Of a DNA stretch of 24,376 nucleotides, positions 14,464-21,132 are shown piece by piece. Every line of letters starts with the position of its first letter. The stretch's first letter is position 1. Origin of the DNA: a virus; IMG/VR virus record IMGVR_UViG_3300045454_000056, positions 1-24,376 of that record. One strand, written 5' to 3'. The notes under the pieces were generated by a model. That model ran no database searches, was not told where the DNA came from, and worked only from the letters and a program-made list of their open reading frames with translations. The position numbers were made by a program, and so were the translations under genes.

Positions 14464-15701
14464 GCCGTGTCTCCGTTCGGTGCCGCAGCGCCGTTCGCGC
14501 CGTCCGTGGTCACATTGCTGCCCAGCGGCACTGTTGCGCCCTGAATGTAGAGCTGATCGCCTTTCGGGCGTGGTGGCCGGTTCTCCAGCGCCCGGGCTTC
14601 ATCGGGCGTGAGGATGGCGTTCTGGATCCCTTGAGCGAGCCCGGCCATGCGGGCGGCAAAGTCGCCGCGCATCAGCCCATCCAGATTGTGCTCGACGTAA
14701 CGAGCACCGCCGCGCGGGCCGAATAGCTTTAGATTGAGCTCCTCCTCGAACGCCTTCGCCCACTGCGCGATCAAATGTTTGACGAGATGCAGGTCCTGCT
14801 GCTCGGTGTTAGAGAATGTGCCGTGAGTGAGATCCTGCAGGAACACCGGCGGCAGGTTGTAGACCCGGGCGATCTCCTCGATCTGGAACCGGCGCGCCTC
14901 GGTCATCTGGCCCTTGGCTGGATCGAACCCGACCTGCTTCAACTCATGGCCGGGCGGCATCGGGAACACCGGCTTGCGGCTTGCCTTGGCGGCCTCGATC
15001 GCGCGGTGAATGTCGCCCATCGCCCGCTTCATCGCTTCAGGGCCCTGCGGCAGCGGACCTGACAGCGCGAGCGGGGGCACGCCGCCACCGGCAAAGAAGT
15101 CGCCGGCATAATTGCCCATGGCCAGCGCGAGTGCGATCGCCTTGGCGCCGTTGACGACAGGGCTGTAGGAGCCGAGCTGGTCTCGCTTTAGAAGATACGG
15201 GATGTCGATGACGTCGGCCGCCGCATAGGGCTCGGCCTTGCCGTCGAAGGCGTAGAGCTTGCGCCCCCCGACCCGTTTCACCTTGGTGGCCGCCGGATCC
15301 ATCGGCCAGATTGCGACGATGTTGGCACCGCTGCGTTCGATCCACGACACGCCGCGCCCGCCGGTGAAGACCTGCTGCCACATGTATTTGCGCCAGCCGA
15401 AGCTGGTCCATTCCGCATTCGGCGCTTCATTTAGCAGGCGCTGGATCCCGCCGCGGACGCGCTCCGAGCCATCGCCTTTCACCCGGAAAGCATGGAGCGG
15501 CAGGTTCGCCATGCTCGACGACAGGAAGGTGACCGCTGCCGAGACCGCCGGCACCGTGAGCGCACTGTCGATCGTTACGGTGGGCAGGTTGCCAGATTGG
15601 ACGCCGAAGAAGGCCAGGAAGTTGTCCGAGCTCACCGCCACCGCCGGGTTCTCGATCGAGGACCGCTGCTCGAGCCCGAGCCAGTCGCGCCAGCCCATCA
15701 C
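14460..15701 (-). CDS. HK97-family phage portal protein
   Basis: A 413-residue portal subunit; twelve form the ring at one head vertex through which terminase pumps DNA. Family marks are TVPAVSAAVTFLSSSMANLP near 50-70, the WxxxY wing segment (FGWRKYMWQQVFTGGRG), and the stem/crown signature ARVYNLPPVFLQDL with GTFSNTEQQ. The C-terminal 30 residues are Ala/Gly/Pro-rich and flexible. ATG 15701 overlaps the end of the large terminase by four bases. It is intact and of usual length. Confidence 0.95.
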   Translation of the reverse strand: MMGWRDWLGLEQRSSIENPAVAVSSDNFLAFFGVQSGNLPTVTIDSALTVPAVSAAVTFLSSSMANLPLHAFRVKGDGSERVRGGIQRLLNEAPNAEWTSFGWRKYMWQQVFTGGRGVSWIERSGANIVAIWPMDPAATKVKRVGGRKLYAFDGKAEPYAAADVIDIPYLLKRDQLGSYSPVVNGAKAIALALAMGNYAGDFFAGGGVPPLALSGPLPQGPEAMKRAMGDIHRAIEAAKASRKPVFPMPPGHELKQVGFDPAKGQMTEARRFQIEEIARVYNLPPVFLQDLTHGTFSNTEQQDLHLVKHLIAQWAKAFEEELNLKLFGPRGGARYVEHNLDGLMRGDFAARMAGLAQGIQNAILTPDEARALENRPPRPKGDQLYIQGATVPLGSNVTTDGANGAAAPNGDTA

Positions 15702-17551
15702 GCCACCAGCCTGAAATCGGGATCATCCCAGGGAGAGACGGCCAAGGGCACAAAGCTGCTCATTGCAGCGCCCATTGCCATGCACAGCGCCACCGCGCAG
15801 TCGATCTTGTTCACAGCGCGCTCCTTGGTCAGCCAGTGATTGCCCCAGCGATCTTCGTCCGTGACCGCCGACATGATGGCGGAAACCAGCACCGGGCTGC
15901 GCTTCAATCGAAGTCGCCGCTCGAGCAGCGCTTCCTCGACCAGCCGGACCGAGCCCGGCATCCACAACCCTTCGCTCATCCCGCCGGCAGGTTTGCCGCG
16001 CTTTGTCCCGCCCTGCGGGTGTTCGACAAACGGGATCGCAAGCCCCAGCTCGGCCACCTCGTCCTCCAGCCGTCGGAAGGCATAGCGGTCGTAGGCGGCG
16101 GCACTGATCTCGAACATACGGTCATAGTCGGCGAGCGCCTGGGCCACCTGCCGCAGGCTGATGTTCTCGCCTCTGGGCGCATGCAGGAACCCGTCCCGCA
16201 CCCAGGTTGCATAGGGCGCCTTGTCGCGCAGCTCGCGCGCGGCAAGCGTGTCGCCCGGCGTCCAGGCCTCGACCCAGCCATCGAACAGCGGCTTGCCGGT
16301 ATGTTCGCCGGACTCGACCACGCCCGTCTGCACGATGGCAGCCAGGGCGGTGATGTCCCGGTTCTGCGACAGATCGATCCCCAGCGCCGCACGGGCGCCG
16401 GCATGATCGGCGATCTCAAAATCAACGAGCGCGGGTTCCACCGTCGCCCGAGTCATCCAGGCGGTTTCGGCATCCGTCCAGACGCAAAAATGTAGGCGCA
16501 GGATGCCGTTCAACTGGCCCGGGATCGCCTTCGCCTGCGCGACGGTCTCGGTGAGATACTGCTCGGTGATGGTGACGCCGAGCAGAGGGTTGGCCTTAAT
16601 CCAGCAGGCCGGATTGGTGAGCGGGTCATCCCCGTCGTCGAGCGCACAGACGTAGCTGAAGGTCGTGTCGTCGATGACCTCACCGAGGTAAGTGGGGTCC
16701 GTCACCGCATCGTTATTGCCGGCCGCAACCTTTACCGCATGCTCATGCTCCTCCCAGGCGACGCTGTTCCGATTGCTGCCGGAGTTGGTGATCATGAACA
16801 GCAGCGGGTCCCGTCGAAACTTGAACCCGCGCTCCAGCATCTCGATAATCGACCGGTCGGGCAGCTCGTGGATCTCGTCAGCCAGGACGAAATAGGGCCG
16901 TGGGCCCGAGCCGGTCCTGCCAGTGTCTCGTGAAACCGGGCGAAAGAAGGACCCGGACTCGTGATGGGCGATATTGAACTCGCGGCCTTCACCGCCGGAA
17001 AACTCCAGCCGCTTGGCCAGAGCCGGTGATTGCCGCACCATCTTGACGGCGTCCGCGAACAGGATGCCGGCCTGCTCACGTTTTGCAGCGGCGGCGTAAA
17101 TCTGCGCACCGGCCTCGCTACACGCCGTCATTCCATAGAGGCCGATGCCGCCCGCAACCGGGCTTTTCCCATTGCCCTTGCCCTGCTCGATATAGGCCCG
17201 GCGGAAGCGGCGGCGGCCGTCCTTCCGCTTCCAGCCGAAAACCGAGCCGATGATGAAGGCCTGGCTCGGCTCCAGCCGGAAGGGCTGGCCTTCAAACTGC
17301 CCCTCGGAGAGCTTGAGCACCTCCTCGAAAAAACCGAATGCATGATCAGCTGCCTCGGCATCGAAGCGGATGCCATCGGTGCGATTGAGGTCGTCGAGAT
17401 GCCGCCGGCAGGCGTTGCGGACGTGCGGGCCAGCGACGATCTCTCCGGCAACAACTGCCCGGGCGTAACCGGTGGTACGGTCAGCCGAAGTACCGTTCCG
17501 CCGGGTCTTCGTGTTCCTCCGGCGTCTCGGCGGCGATGCGGGTTCTGGCAC
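15698..17551 (-). CDS. terL: Phage terminase large subunit
   Basis: ATP-driven packaging motor and headful/cos nuclease; 617 residues. The N-terminal ATPase has Walker A QGKGNGKS (123-130) and Walker B with catalytic Glu (YFVLADEIHE, Asp225-Glu226). The C-terminal RNase H-like nuclease begins at GIDLSQNRD with metal ligand Asp393. The start is GTG 17551; it overlaps the terS end by 71 bases in another frame, longer than usual, but no later start precedes the conserved YARAVVAGEIVAG segment. The first 20 residues are Arg-rich. It belongs to the terminase_1 group that accompanies P27-type small subunits. Confidence 0.95.
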   Translation of the reverse strand: MPEPASPPRRRRNTKTRRNGTSADRTTGYARAVVAGEIVAGPHVRNACRRHLDDLNRTDGIRFDAEAADHAFGFFEEVLKLSEGQFEGQPFRLEPSQAFIIGSVFGWKRKDGRRRFRRAYIEQGKGNGKSPVAGGIGLYGMTACSEAGAQIYAAAAKREQAGILFADAVKMVRQSPALAKRLEFSGGEGREFNIAHHESGSFFRPVSRDTGRTGSGPRPYFVLADEIHELPDRSIIEMLERGFKFRRDPLLFMITNSGSNRNSVAWEEHEHAVKVAAGNNDAVTDPTYLGEVIDDTTFSYVCALDDGDDPLTNPACWIKANPLLGVTITEQYLTETVAQAKAIPGQLNGILRLHFCVWTDAETAWMTRATVEPALVDFEIADHAGARAALGIDLSQNRDITALAAIVQTGVVESGEHTGKPLFDGWVEAWTPGDTLAARELRDKAPYATWVRDGFLHAPRGENISLRQVAQALADYDRMFEISAAAYDRYAFRRLEDEVAELGLAIPFVEHPQGGTKRGKPAGGMSEGLWMPGSVRLVEEALLERRLRLKRSPVLVSAIMSAVTDEDRWGNHWLTKERAVNKIDCAVALCMAMGAAMSSFVPLAVSPWDDPDFRLVA

Positions 17552-17963
17552 TGGGCGTCATCCCGAATTCGGCGGCATAGCGCATCATGTCCGCAGCAGC
17601 CTTGTTGGCGGTGCCGACGAGCGGGTTCTGGATGGCGTTGCCGTTGCTGGTCTTGATCATCAGGCCGCCGGTCAGCTGATCCTTCTCAGCCATTTTGGCG
17701 ATGGCACGCTCGGCCTGGACCCATCGGCCGTAGGCTTGGGCGTAAGCGGCGAGTGCGGCGCGATCGACTTCGGACAGCAGCCCGATCCGGTGCAGCCAGG
17801 TGGCCACGCGGTTCCACTCCTCAAGCGCATCGGCGGTAAGGTGCGGCGGCGCGGACGGCAGCGCGGTGATGGTGCGGGGCTCCCTGGTGTTCAGCGGGCG
17901 TTTGCCGCGGTTGCCCTCGATGAGCTTCAGCCGTGTCGGTTTGGGTTTGGTGCCGGGTTTCAC
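17481..17963 (-). CDS. terS: Phage terminase small subunit, P27 family
   Basis: A 160-residue DNA-recognition subunit that picks the packaging site and hands DNA to TerL. The P27-family opening (KLIEGNRGKRPLN) and the PPHLTADALEEWNRV helix are plain, and the C-terminus (ETPEEHEDPAERYFG) is the usual ending. GTG 17963 is chosen over ATG/GTG candidates up to 17996 because AAGGGA lies about eight bases upstream and the family starts with a short basic tail. It is separated from the methyltransferase upstream by an oppositely oriented thermonuclease-like gene whose ATG lies 18 bases away. Confidence 0.9.
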   Translation of the reverse strand: MKPGTKPKPTRLKLIEGNRGKRPLNTREPRTITALPSAPPHLTADALEEWNRVATWLHRIGLLSEVDRAALAAYAQAYGRWVQAERAIAKMAEKDQLTGGLMIKTSNGNAIQNPLVGTANKAAADMMRYAAEFGMTPSARTRIAAETPEEHEDPAERYFG

Positions 17964-17981
17964 GAGGGATTCCCTTCCTCT

Positions 17982-18452
17982 ATGAGTACCGACCACTCAG
18001 CCCAGCGAGGTCCCACTATCTTCGGATTGCTTTTGTTCGCCGCCGTGGCGACCGCCCCATCAACCGGCGAAACTTTCACCTGCACGCCGACCAGGGTCTG
18101 GGATGGCGATGGTCCGGTATGGTGCGCCGAAGGTCCAAGAATCCGCCTGTCAGGTATCGCCGCGCGTGAGATGGATGGTTCTTGTCGCCCTGGTCATCCC
18201 TGTCCTCGGGCCTCAGCCGAGGAAGCCCGCGATGCGTTGGTAGAGCTGATCGGCCGTCGTGTTGGCGTCGCCCGGGAGGGCCACATCCTTGTAGACGGGC
18301 CCGCCTTGCGCTGCCGCTCAGAAGGAAGCGCTGGTGGGTCGCGAACTGCTGCATGGTGCGTGTCGCGGAAGTCCGGAGACCTTTCCTGCGCGATGATCAG
18401 GGGCGGGTGGGCATTACGCTGGGATCGATATTGGCGGCAGCACCGGTGCTGA
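17982..18452 (+). CDS. Thermonuclease (SNase)-like protein, antisense within the packaging operon
   Basis: A 156-residue protein from ATG 17982. A hydrophobic N-terminus (TIFGLLLFAAVATAPS, 12-27) suggests a signal peptide or anchor. The SNase-like fold is read from VWDGDG (Asp41, Asp43), RIRLSGI (Arg53, Arg55), Glu63, GPALRC and RTAAWC, ending GGWALRWDRYW. The usual IDAPE is IAARE here: Ala60 replaces a metal-binding Asp and Arg62 the Pro, so activity may be reduced or lost. Its 3' end overlaps the methyltransferase C-terminus by 56 bases on the other strand. The role is unknown; an exported nuclease or packaging-linked function is possible. No strong ribosome site is seen. Confidence 0.7.
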   Translation: MSTDHSAQRGPTIFGLLLFAAVATAPSTGETFTCTPTRVWDGDGPVWCAEGPRIRLSGIAAREMDGSCRPGHPCPRASAEEARDALVELIGRRVGVAREGHILVDGPALRCRSEGSAGGSRTAAWCVSRKSGDLSCAMIRGGWALRWDRYWRQHRC

Positions 18453-19683
18453 TCTGCTTCGCAACATCCTCAAATGTGCAGCCATTGTGAGACAATATGG
18501 CAGCAGCACCGGTGAAATTCTGCCAGCGCGTGATAGCCACATCGACATAGGCTGGGTTGAGCTCGAGCGCGTGAACCGCGCGGCCTGTCATCTCGCCCGC
18601 GATGATAGTGGTGCCCGATCCGGAGAAAGGCTCGTAGATCGCCTGTCCGGGGCTGGAGTTGTTCTCGATCGGCCGCTTCATGCATTCGACCGGCTTTTGC
18701 GTGCCGTGCCCGGTCTCGCTCTTCCTGGGCTTGGGAATATGCCAGATCGTCGTCTGCTTGCGATCGCCAGCCCAGTGGCCCTTCGCGCCTTTCCTGACCG
18801 CATACCAGCACGGCTCGTGTTCCCAGTGATAGTCGCCGCGGCTCAAGACCAGCTGGCCCTTGTCCCAGATGATCTGCGAGCGGAGCTGGAGGCCGCACGC
18901 AGTGAGGCTATCTCCAACGACGCCGGCGAAAAGCCCGGCGTGCCAAACATAGGCGACATCGCCGGGGAACAGTGCCCAGGCGTCACGCCAGTCGGCATTG
19001 TCGTCGTTCAGAACCTTGCCCTTGGCAGAGCCTGACGCGGCGACACCGGCTTGCTCGCGCCAGGCTGGATCGTACTCGACGCCGTAGGGCGGATCGGTCA
19101 CCATTAGGTGCGGCGTTACTCCGTTCAGCGCCTTTGCTACGGTGTCGGCATCAGTGCAGTCGCCGCAGACCAGCCGGTGCTTGCCGAGAATCCAGACATC
19201 GCCTGCCTGAGCCACTGGATCGGCCGGAACCTCGGGCACCTCGTCAGGATCTGTCAGACCCTCGGTCTCCTCCGCCAGCAGCCCCGCCAGTTCGTCCTGT
19301 GAGAAGCCGGTGAGCCCGAGATCAAAGTCAAACGCCTGCAAATCCGTCAGTTCGATCCGAAGCAGATCGGCGTCCCATCCAGCGTTTAGCGCCAGCTTGT
19401 TATCAGCGAGGATGTAGGACCGCTTCTGAGCTTCGGTCCAGCCGGCCGCGACCATCACCGGGATCTCCGTCAGGCCGAGTTTGCGCGCGGCAAGTACTCT
19501 CCCGTGACCTGCAATCAGCCCGCCGTCCTCATCGACGAGCACCGGTACGGTCCAGCCCCATTCGCGGATCGATGCAGCTATTTGCGCCACCTGGTCGTCG
19601 GTATGGGTACGCGCGTTACGGGCGTAGGGCACCAGTGCCGAGACGCTTCTGCGCTCGACCTTGTCAGCCGGCCAATTCATCAT
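18397..19683 (-). CDS. ParB-like domain / adenine DNA methyltransferase fusion
   Basis: A 428-residue protein. The N-terminus (about 8-110) is a ParB/Srx-like nuclease domain with GLIAGHGRVLAARKLG (GHGR 59-62). The C-terminal methylase has DPPYG (197-201) before FSGSGTT (353-359), the beta-class order, with SAM contact ALELNPAYVDVAI. It probably methylates adenine in a short target, protecting element DNA from restriction or timing packaging. The start ATG 19683 (or 19680) is chosen over an in-frame start at 19755; GGGGGT precedes it. This fusion is common next to terminase genes in alphaproteobacterial phages. It is a solitary methylase with no paired nuclease other than the HNH upstream. 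Confidence 0.9.
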   Translation of the reverse strand: MMNWPADKVERRSVSALVPYARNARTHTDDQVAQIAASIREWGWTVPVLVDEDGGLIAGHGRVLAARKLGLTEIPVMVAAGWTEAQKRSYILADNKLALNAGWDADLLRIELTDLQAFDFDLGLTGFSQDELAGLLAEETEGLTDPDEVPEVPADPVAQAGDVWILGKHRLVCGDCTDADTVAKALNGVTPHLMVTDPPYGVEYDPAWREQAGVAASGSAKGKVLNDDNADWRDAWALFPGDVAYVWHAGLFAGVVGDSLTACGLQLRSQIIWDKGQLVLSRGDYHWEHEPCWYAVRKGAKGHWAGDRKQTTIWHIPKPRKSETGHGTQKPVECMKRPIENNSSPGQAIYEPFSGSGTTIIAGEMTGRAVHALELNPAYVDVAITRWQNFTGAAAILSHNGCTFEDVAKQISTGAAANIDPSVMPTRP

Positions 19684-19776
19684 GTGACCCCCGGTCGTTA
19701 ACTCGCGGATGCGTGAAGTTTGGGTGGGCGGCGGTTTCCTGCTGAAACAGACCAACGATGAGATCGCCCCCCGGGG

Positions 19777-20043
19777 TCATTCGGCCGGCCAGCCCTCGAT
19801 GCTGACGGGCTCAACCCGGCGATGTCCGAACTGCTCGGCCGTGCGTGCGTTGTGACACGAGGCGCATAAACAGCGGACATTGGAATCATCGTCACTGCCA
19901 CCCTTGGCGAGCGGCACGATGTGGTCGGGCACCGTTGCCGGTGTGATCTTTCCCTTTGCTCTGCAATCCCGGCAGAGCGGCTCCATCTGAAGTCGACGCT
20001 GCCGTTGCTCCACCGCCCGACGCCCCCGCAGTCGTTCGACCAT
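19777..20043 (-). CDS. Phage HNH endonuclease
   Basis: An 88-residue HNH nuclease. CRDC and CASC are the zinc-binding pairs, and DHIVPLAKGG followed by NVRCLCASCHNART is the nuclease core with catalytic His in DHI. ATG 20043 with GGAGG nine bases upstream is chosen over a start at 20094. In HK97-type phages and capsid-forming satellites, an HNH protein encoded beside terS stimulates TerL cutting at cos sites, and the position here (first gene of the late block) fits. It is preceded by a promoter and a leader hairpin. Confidence 0.9.
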   Translation of the reverse strand: MVERLRGRRAVEQRQRRLQMEPLCRDCRAKGKITPATVPDHIVPLAKGGSDDDSNVRCLCASCHNARTAEQFGHRRVEPVSIEGWPAE

Positions 20044-20058
20044 GGGCGCGCCTCCAAC

Positions 20059-20083
20059 GAAAAAGCGCCCGAAGCACGCGGGC
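20059..20083 (-). terminator. Leader hairpin (possible attenuator) before HNH
   Basis: On the minus strand GCCCG, seven-base loop, CGGGC, then GCTTTTT, between the promoter and the HNH ribosome site. An alternative stem pairs GGGCGC (plus 20065-20070) with GCGCCC (plus 20044-20049), placing the GGAGG ribosome site in the loop. The two folds exclude each other, as in attenuators. The stem is short, so termination may be weak. Confidence 0.45.
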
Positions 20084-20115
20084 TGCGGACGCAATTACAA
20101 TTTCACTATTTCGGA

Positions 20116-20144
20116 ACTCTAACTCCCCGCGACCATTCCGTCAA
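20116..20144 (-). promoter_or_regulatory. Candidate late-block promoter
   Basis: On the minus strand TTGACG (20139-20144), exactly 17 bases, TAGAGT (20116-20121): a good sigma-70 promoter in an AT-rich stretch between the 187-residue gene and HNH. Transcription would start near 20109 and cover HNH, methyltransferase, terminase, portal, protease and capsid genes. Confidence 0.55.
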
Positions 20145-20213
20145 AAGATTTTGCCTTTATATATCAGATATCTAGTTGCTTCGAAAACATTAGAAGCAGC
20201 GCGTAGCGAAGCT

Positions 20214-20777
20214 TCATTGGCTGACAATCCCGAACAGTTCAGCCAGCACATCAAGACCGCTGCGTAGACGATCGAGCCTGCCGTCGGTCCATTGCAGGTC
20301 TTCTTCCGCACAGGCCACGTCACGAACCAGCCGCGAAGGCTTCATTCCTGCCGCACACTGCTGCTCCCGGTCACAGCGATTCAGCGCAGCCGTGGCTTCA
20401 GCATATCTCCGCCGCAGCCGATCGAGCAGCCATGGGTCGGGATCGGCCGATGAGCCGCCGAAGATCCCTTCGCGATCGAGCAGCCCGGTCACCGATCGCG
20501 GGTGCGGCAATGGCAGGCCACGCACCACGTTATGATGATGGACGAGGGCGGCGAACTGCTCACCAGCCTGATGCTGCTCTGGGGTAATCGCCTCCCGAAA
20601 TGCCAGTCGACCCAGCGCTGTTCCCAGCCGGTGATCGCGGGCCTGTGACCTGGTGACGCCGTGGTGCCTCCGGCGCGCGTCGAGGACGGTGGAGAGGACC
20701 TCGTGTTGCAGGGCGTCTGGCATTCGCTTGCCCGAGGGATATCGCTTTCCGGGTTTCCGCTTGCGGCCGCGCGACAT
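20214..20777 (-). CDS. Hypothetical phage-type protein with basic N-terminus
   Basis: A 187-residue protein from ATG 20777, two bases after the preceding gene's stop. The first 20 residues (SRGRKRKPGKRYPSGKR) are strongly basic, a start shared by uncharacterised proteins near replication genes of alphaproteobacterial phages. The rest is helical, with many Arg, His and Leu residues and no motif I recognise. Nucleic-acid binding is plausible from charge alone. It is the last gene of the early block before the promoter at 20116-20144. Confidence 0.65.
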   Translation of the reverse strand: MSRGRKRKPGKRYPSGKRMPDALQHEVLSTVLDARRRHHGVTRSQARDHRLGTALGRLAFREAITPEQHQAGEQFAALVHHHNVVRGLPLPHPRSVTGLLDREGIFGGSSADPDPWLLDRLRRRYAEATAALNRCDREQQCAAGMKPSRLVRDVACAEEDLQWTDGRLDRLRSGLDVLAELFGIVSQ

Positions 20778-20779
20778 GG

Positions 20780-20968
20780 CTACCTCCTTGCCGCGGGAGA
20801 TTGCCCGTAGAGCTTCTCGCCCAGCTGCCGGACGAGCTCGCGTTCAGGCCAGGACAGCCGCGGGTCGGCAGCCGAGATGGCCAGCACGCCGGTTTCCCTC
20901 CAGCCGTCGCGCTTGATGTCGTCTGCATTGCGGCGCTCGCCGCCATAGCCACGGGGGTGCCACTTCAT
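20780..20968 (-). CDS. Small conserved phage-type hypothetical protein
   Basis: A 62-residue protein from ATG 20968, which overlaps the stop of the 54-residue gene upstream (ATGA). It contains DDIKRDGWRETGVLAISAAD followed by DPRLSWPERELVRQLGEKLY; the pairing of an early DGWRE segment with a WPERELV helix recurs in small genes beside primase genes of alphaproteobacterial phages. No catalytic motif is present. Function unknown. Confidence 0.6.
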   Translation of the reverse strand: MKWHPRGYGGERRNADDIKRDGWRETGVLAISAADPRLSWPERELVRQLGEKLYGQSPAARR

Positions 20969-21129
20969 CGTGCCACCTCACCGCCCACCGCAAGGCGAGA
21001 GGAAGTGCCGGGAGTGCCGGATGTGCCGGGTTCTCCCTTATAGGCGTTACGCGCGTGCGCATGTGCGCGCATGACGGTGATAACGAAGCGATCCGGCACA
21101 TCCGGCACTTTCAGGAAAACACGCGACAT
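20965..21129 (-). CDS. Very small ORF between primase and the 62-residue gene
   Basis: A 54-residue ORF from ATG 21129 (four bases after the primase stop) to TGA 20965-20967, overlapping the next ATG. The tight spacing supports a gene. The sequence begins SRVFLKVPDVPDRFVITVMR and has a Gly-Thr repeat (GTSGTPGTS). The repeats in the protein follow from GTGCCGG-type DNA repeats at both ends, so the DNA may matter as much as the peptide. No family recognised. Confidence 0.45.
   Translation of the reverse strand: MSRVFLKVPDVPDRFVITVMRAHAHARNAYKGEPGTSGTPGTSSRLAVGGEVAR
21005..21108. repeat. GTGCCGG repeats and 16-bp inverted repeat
   Basis: Three direct GTGCCGG copies with a 9-bp period start at 21005, 21014 and 21023; two more lie in inverted orientation at 21093-21108. 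The block 21014-21029 is a perfect 16-bp inverted repeat of 21093-21108 with 63 bases between, which include an alternating GTGCGC-AT-GTGCGC stretch. Lying directly behind the primase-helicase gene, it is a candidate iteron-type origin; coding repeats are the simpler explanation for the 9-bp period. Confidence 0.55.
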
Positions 21130-21132
21130 CGA

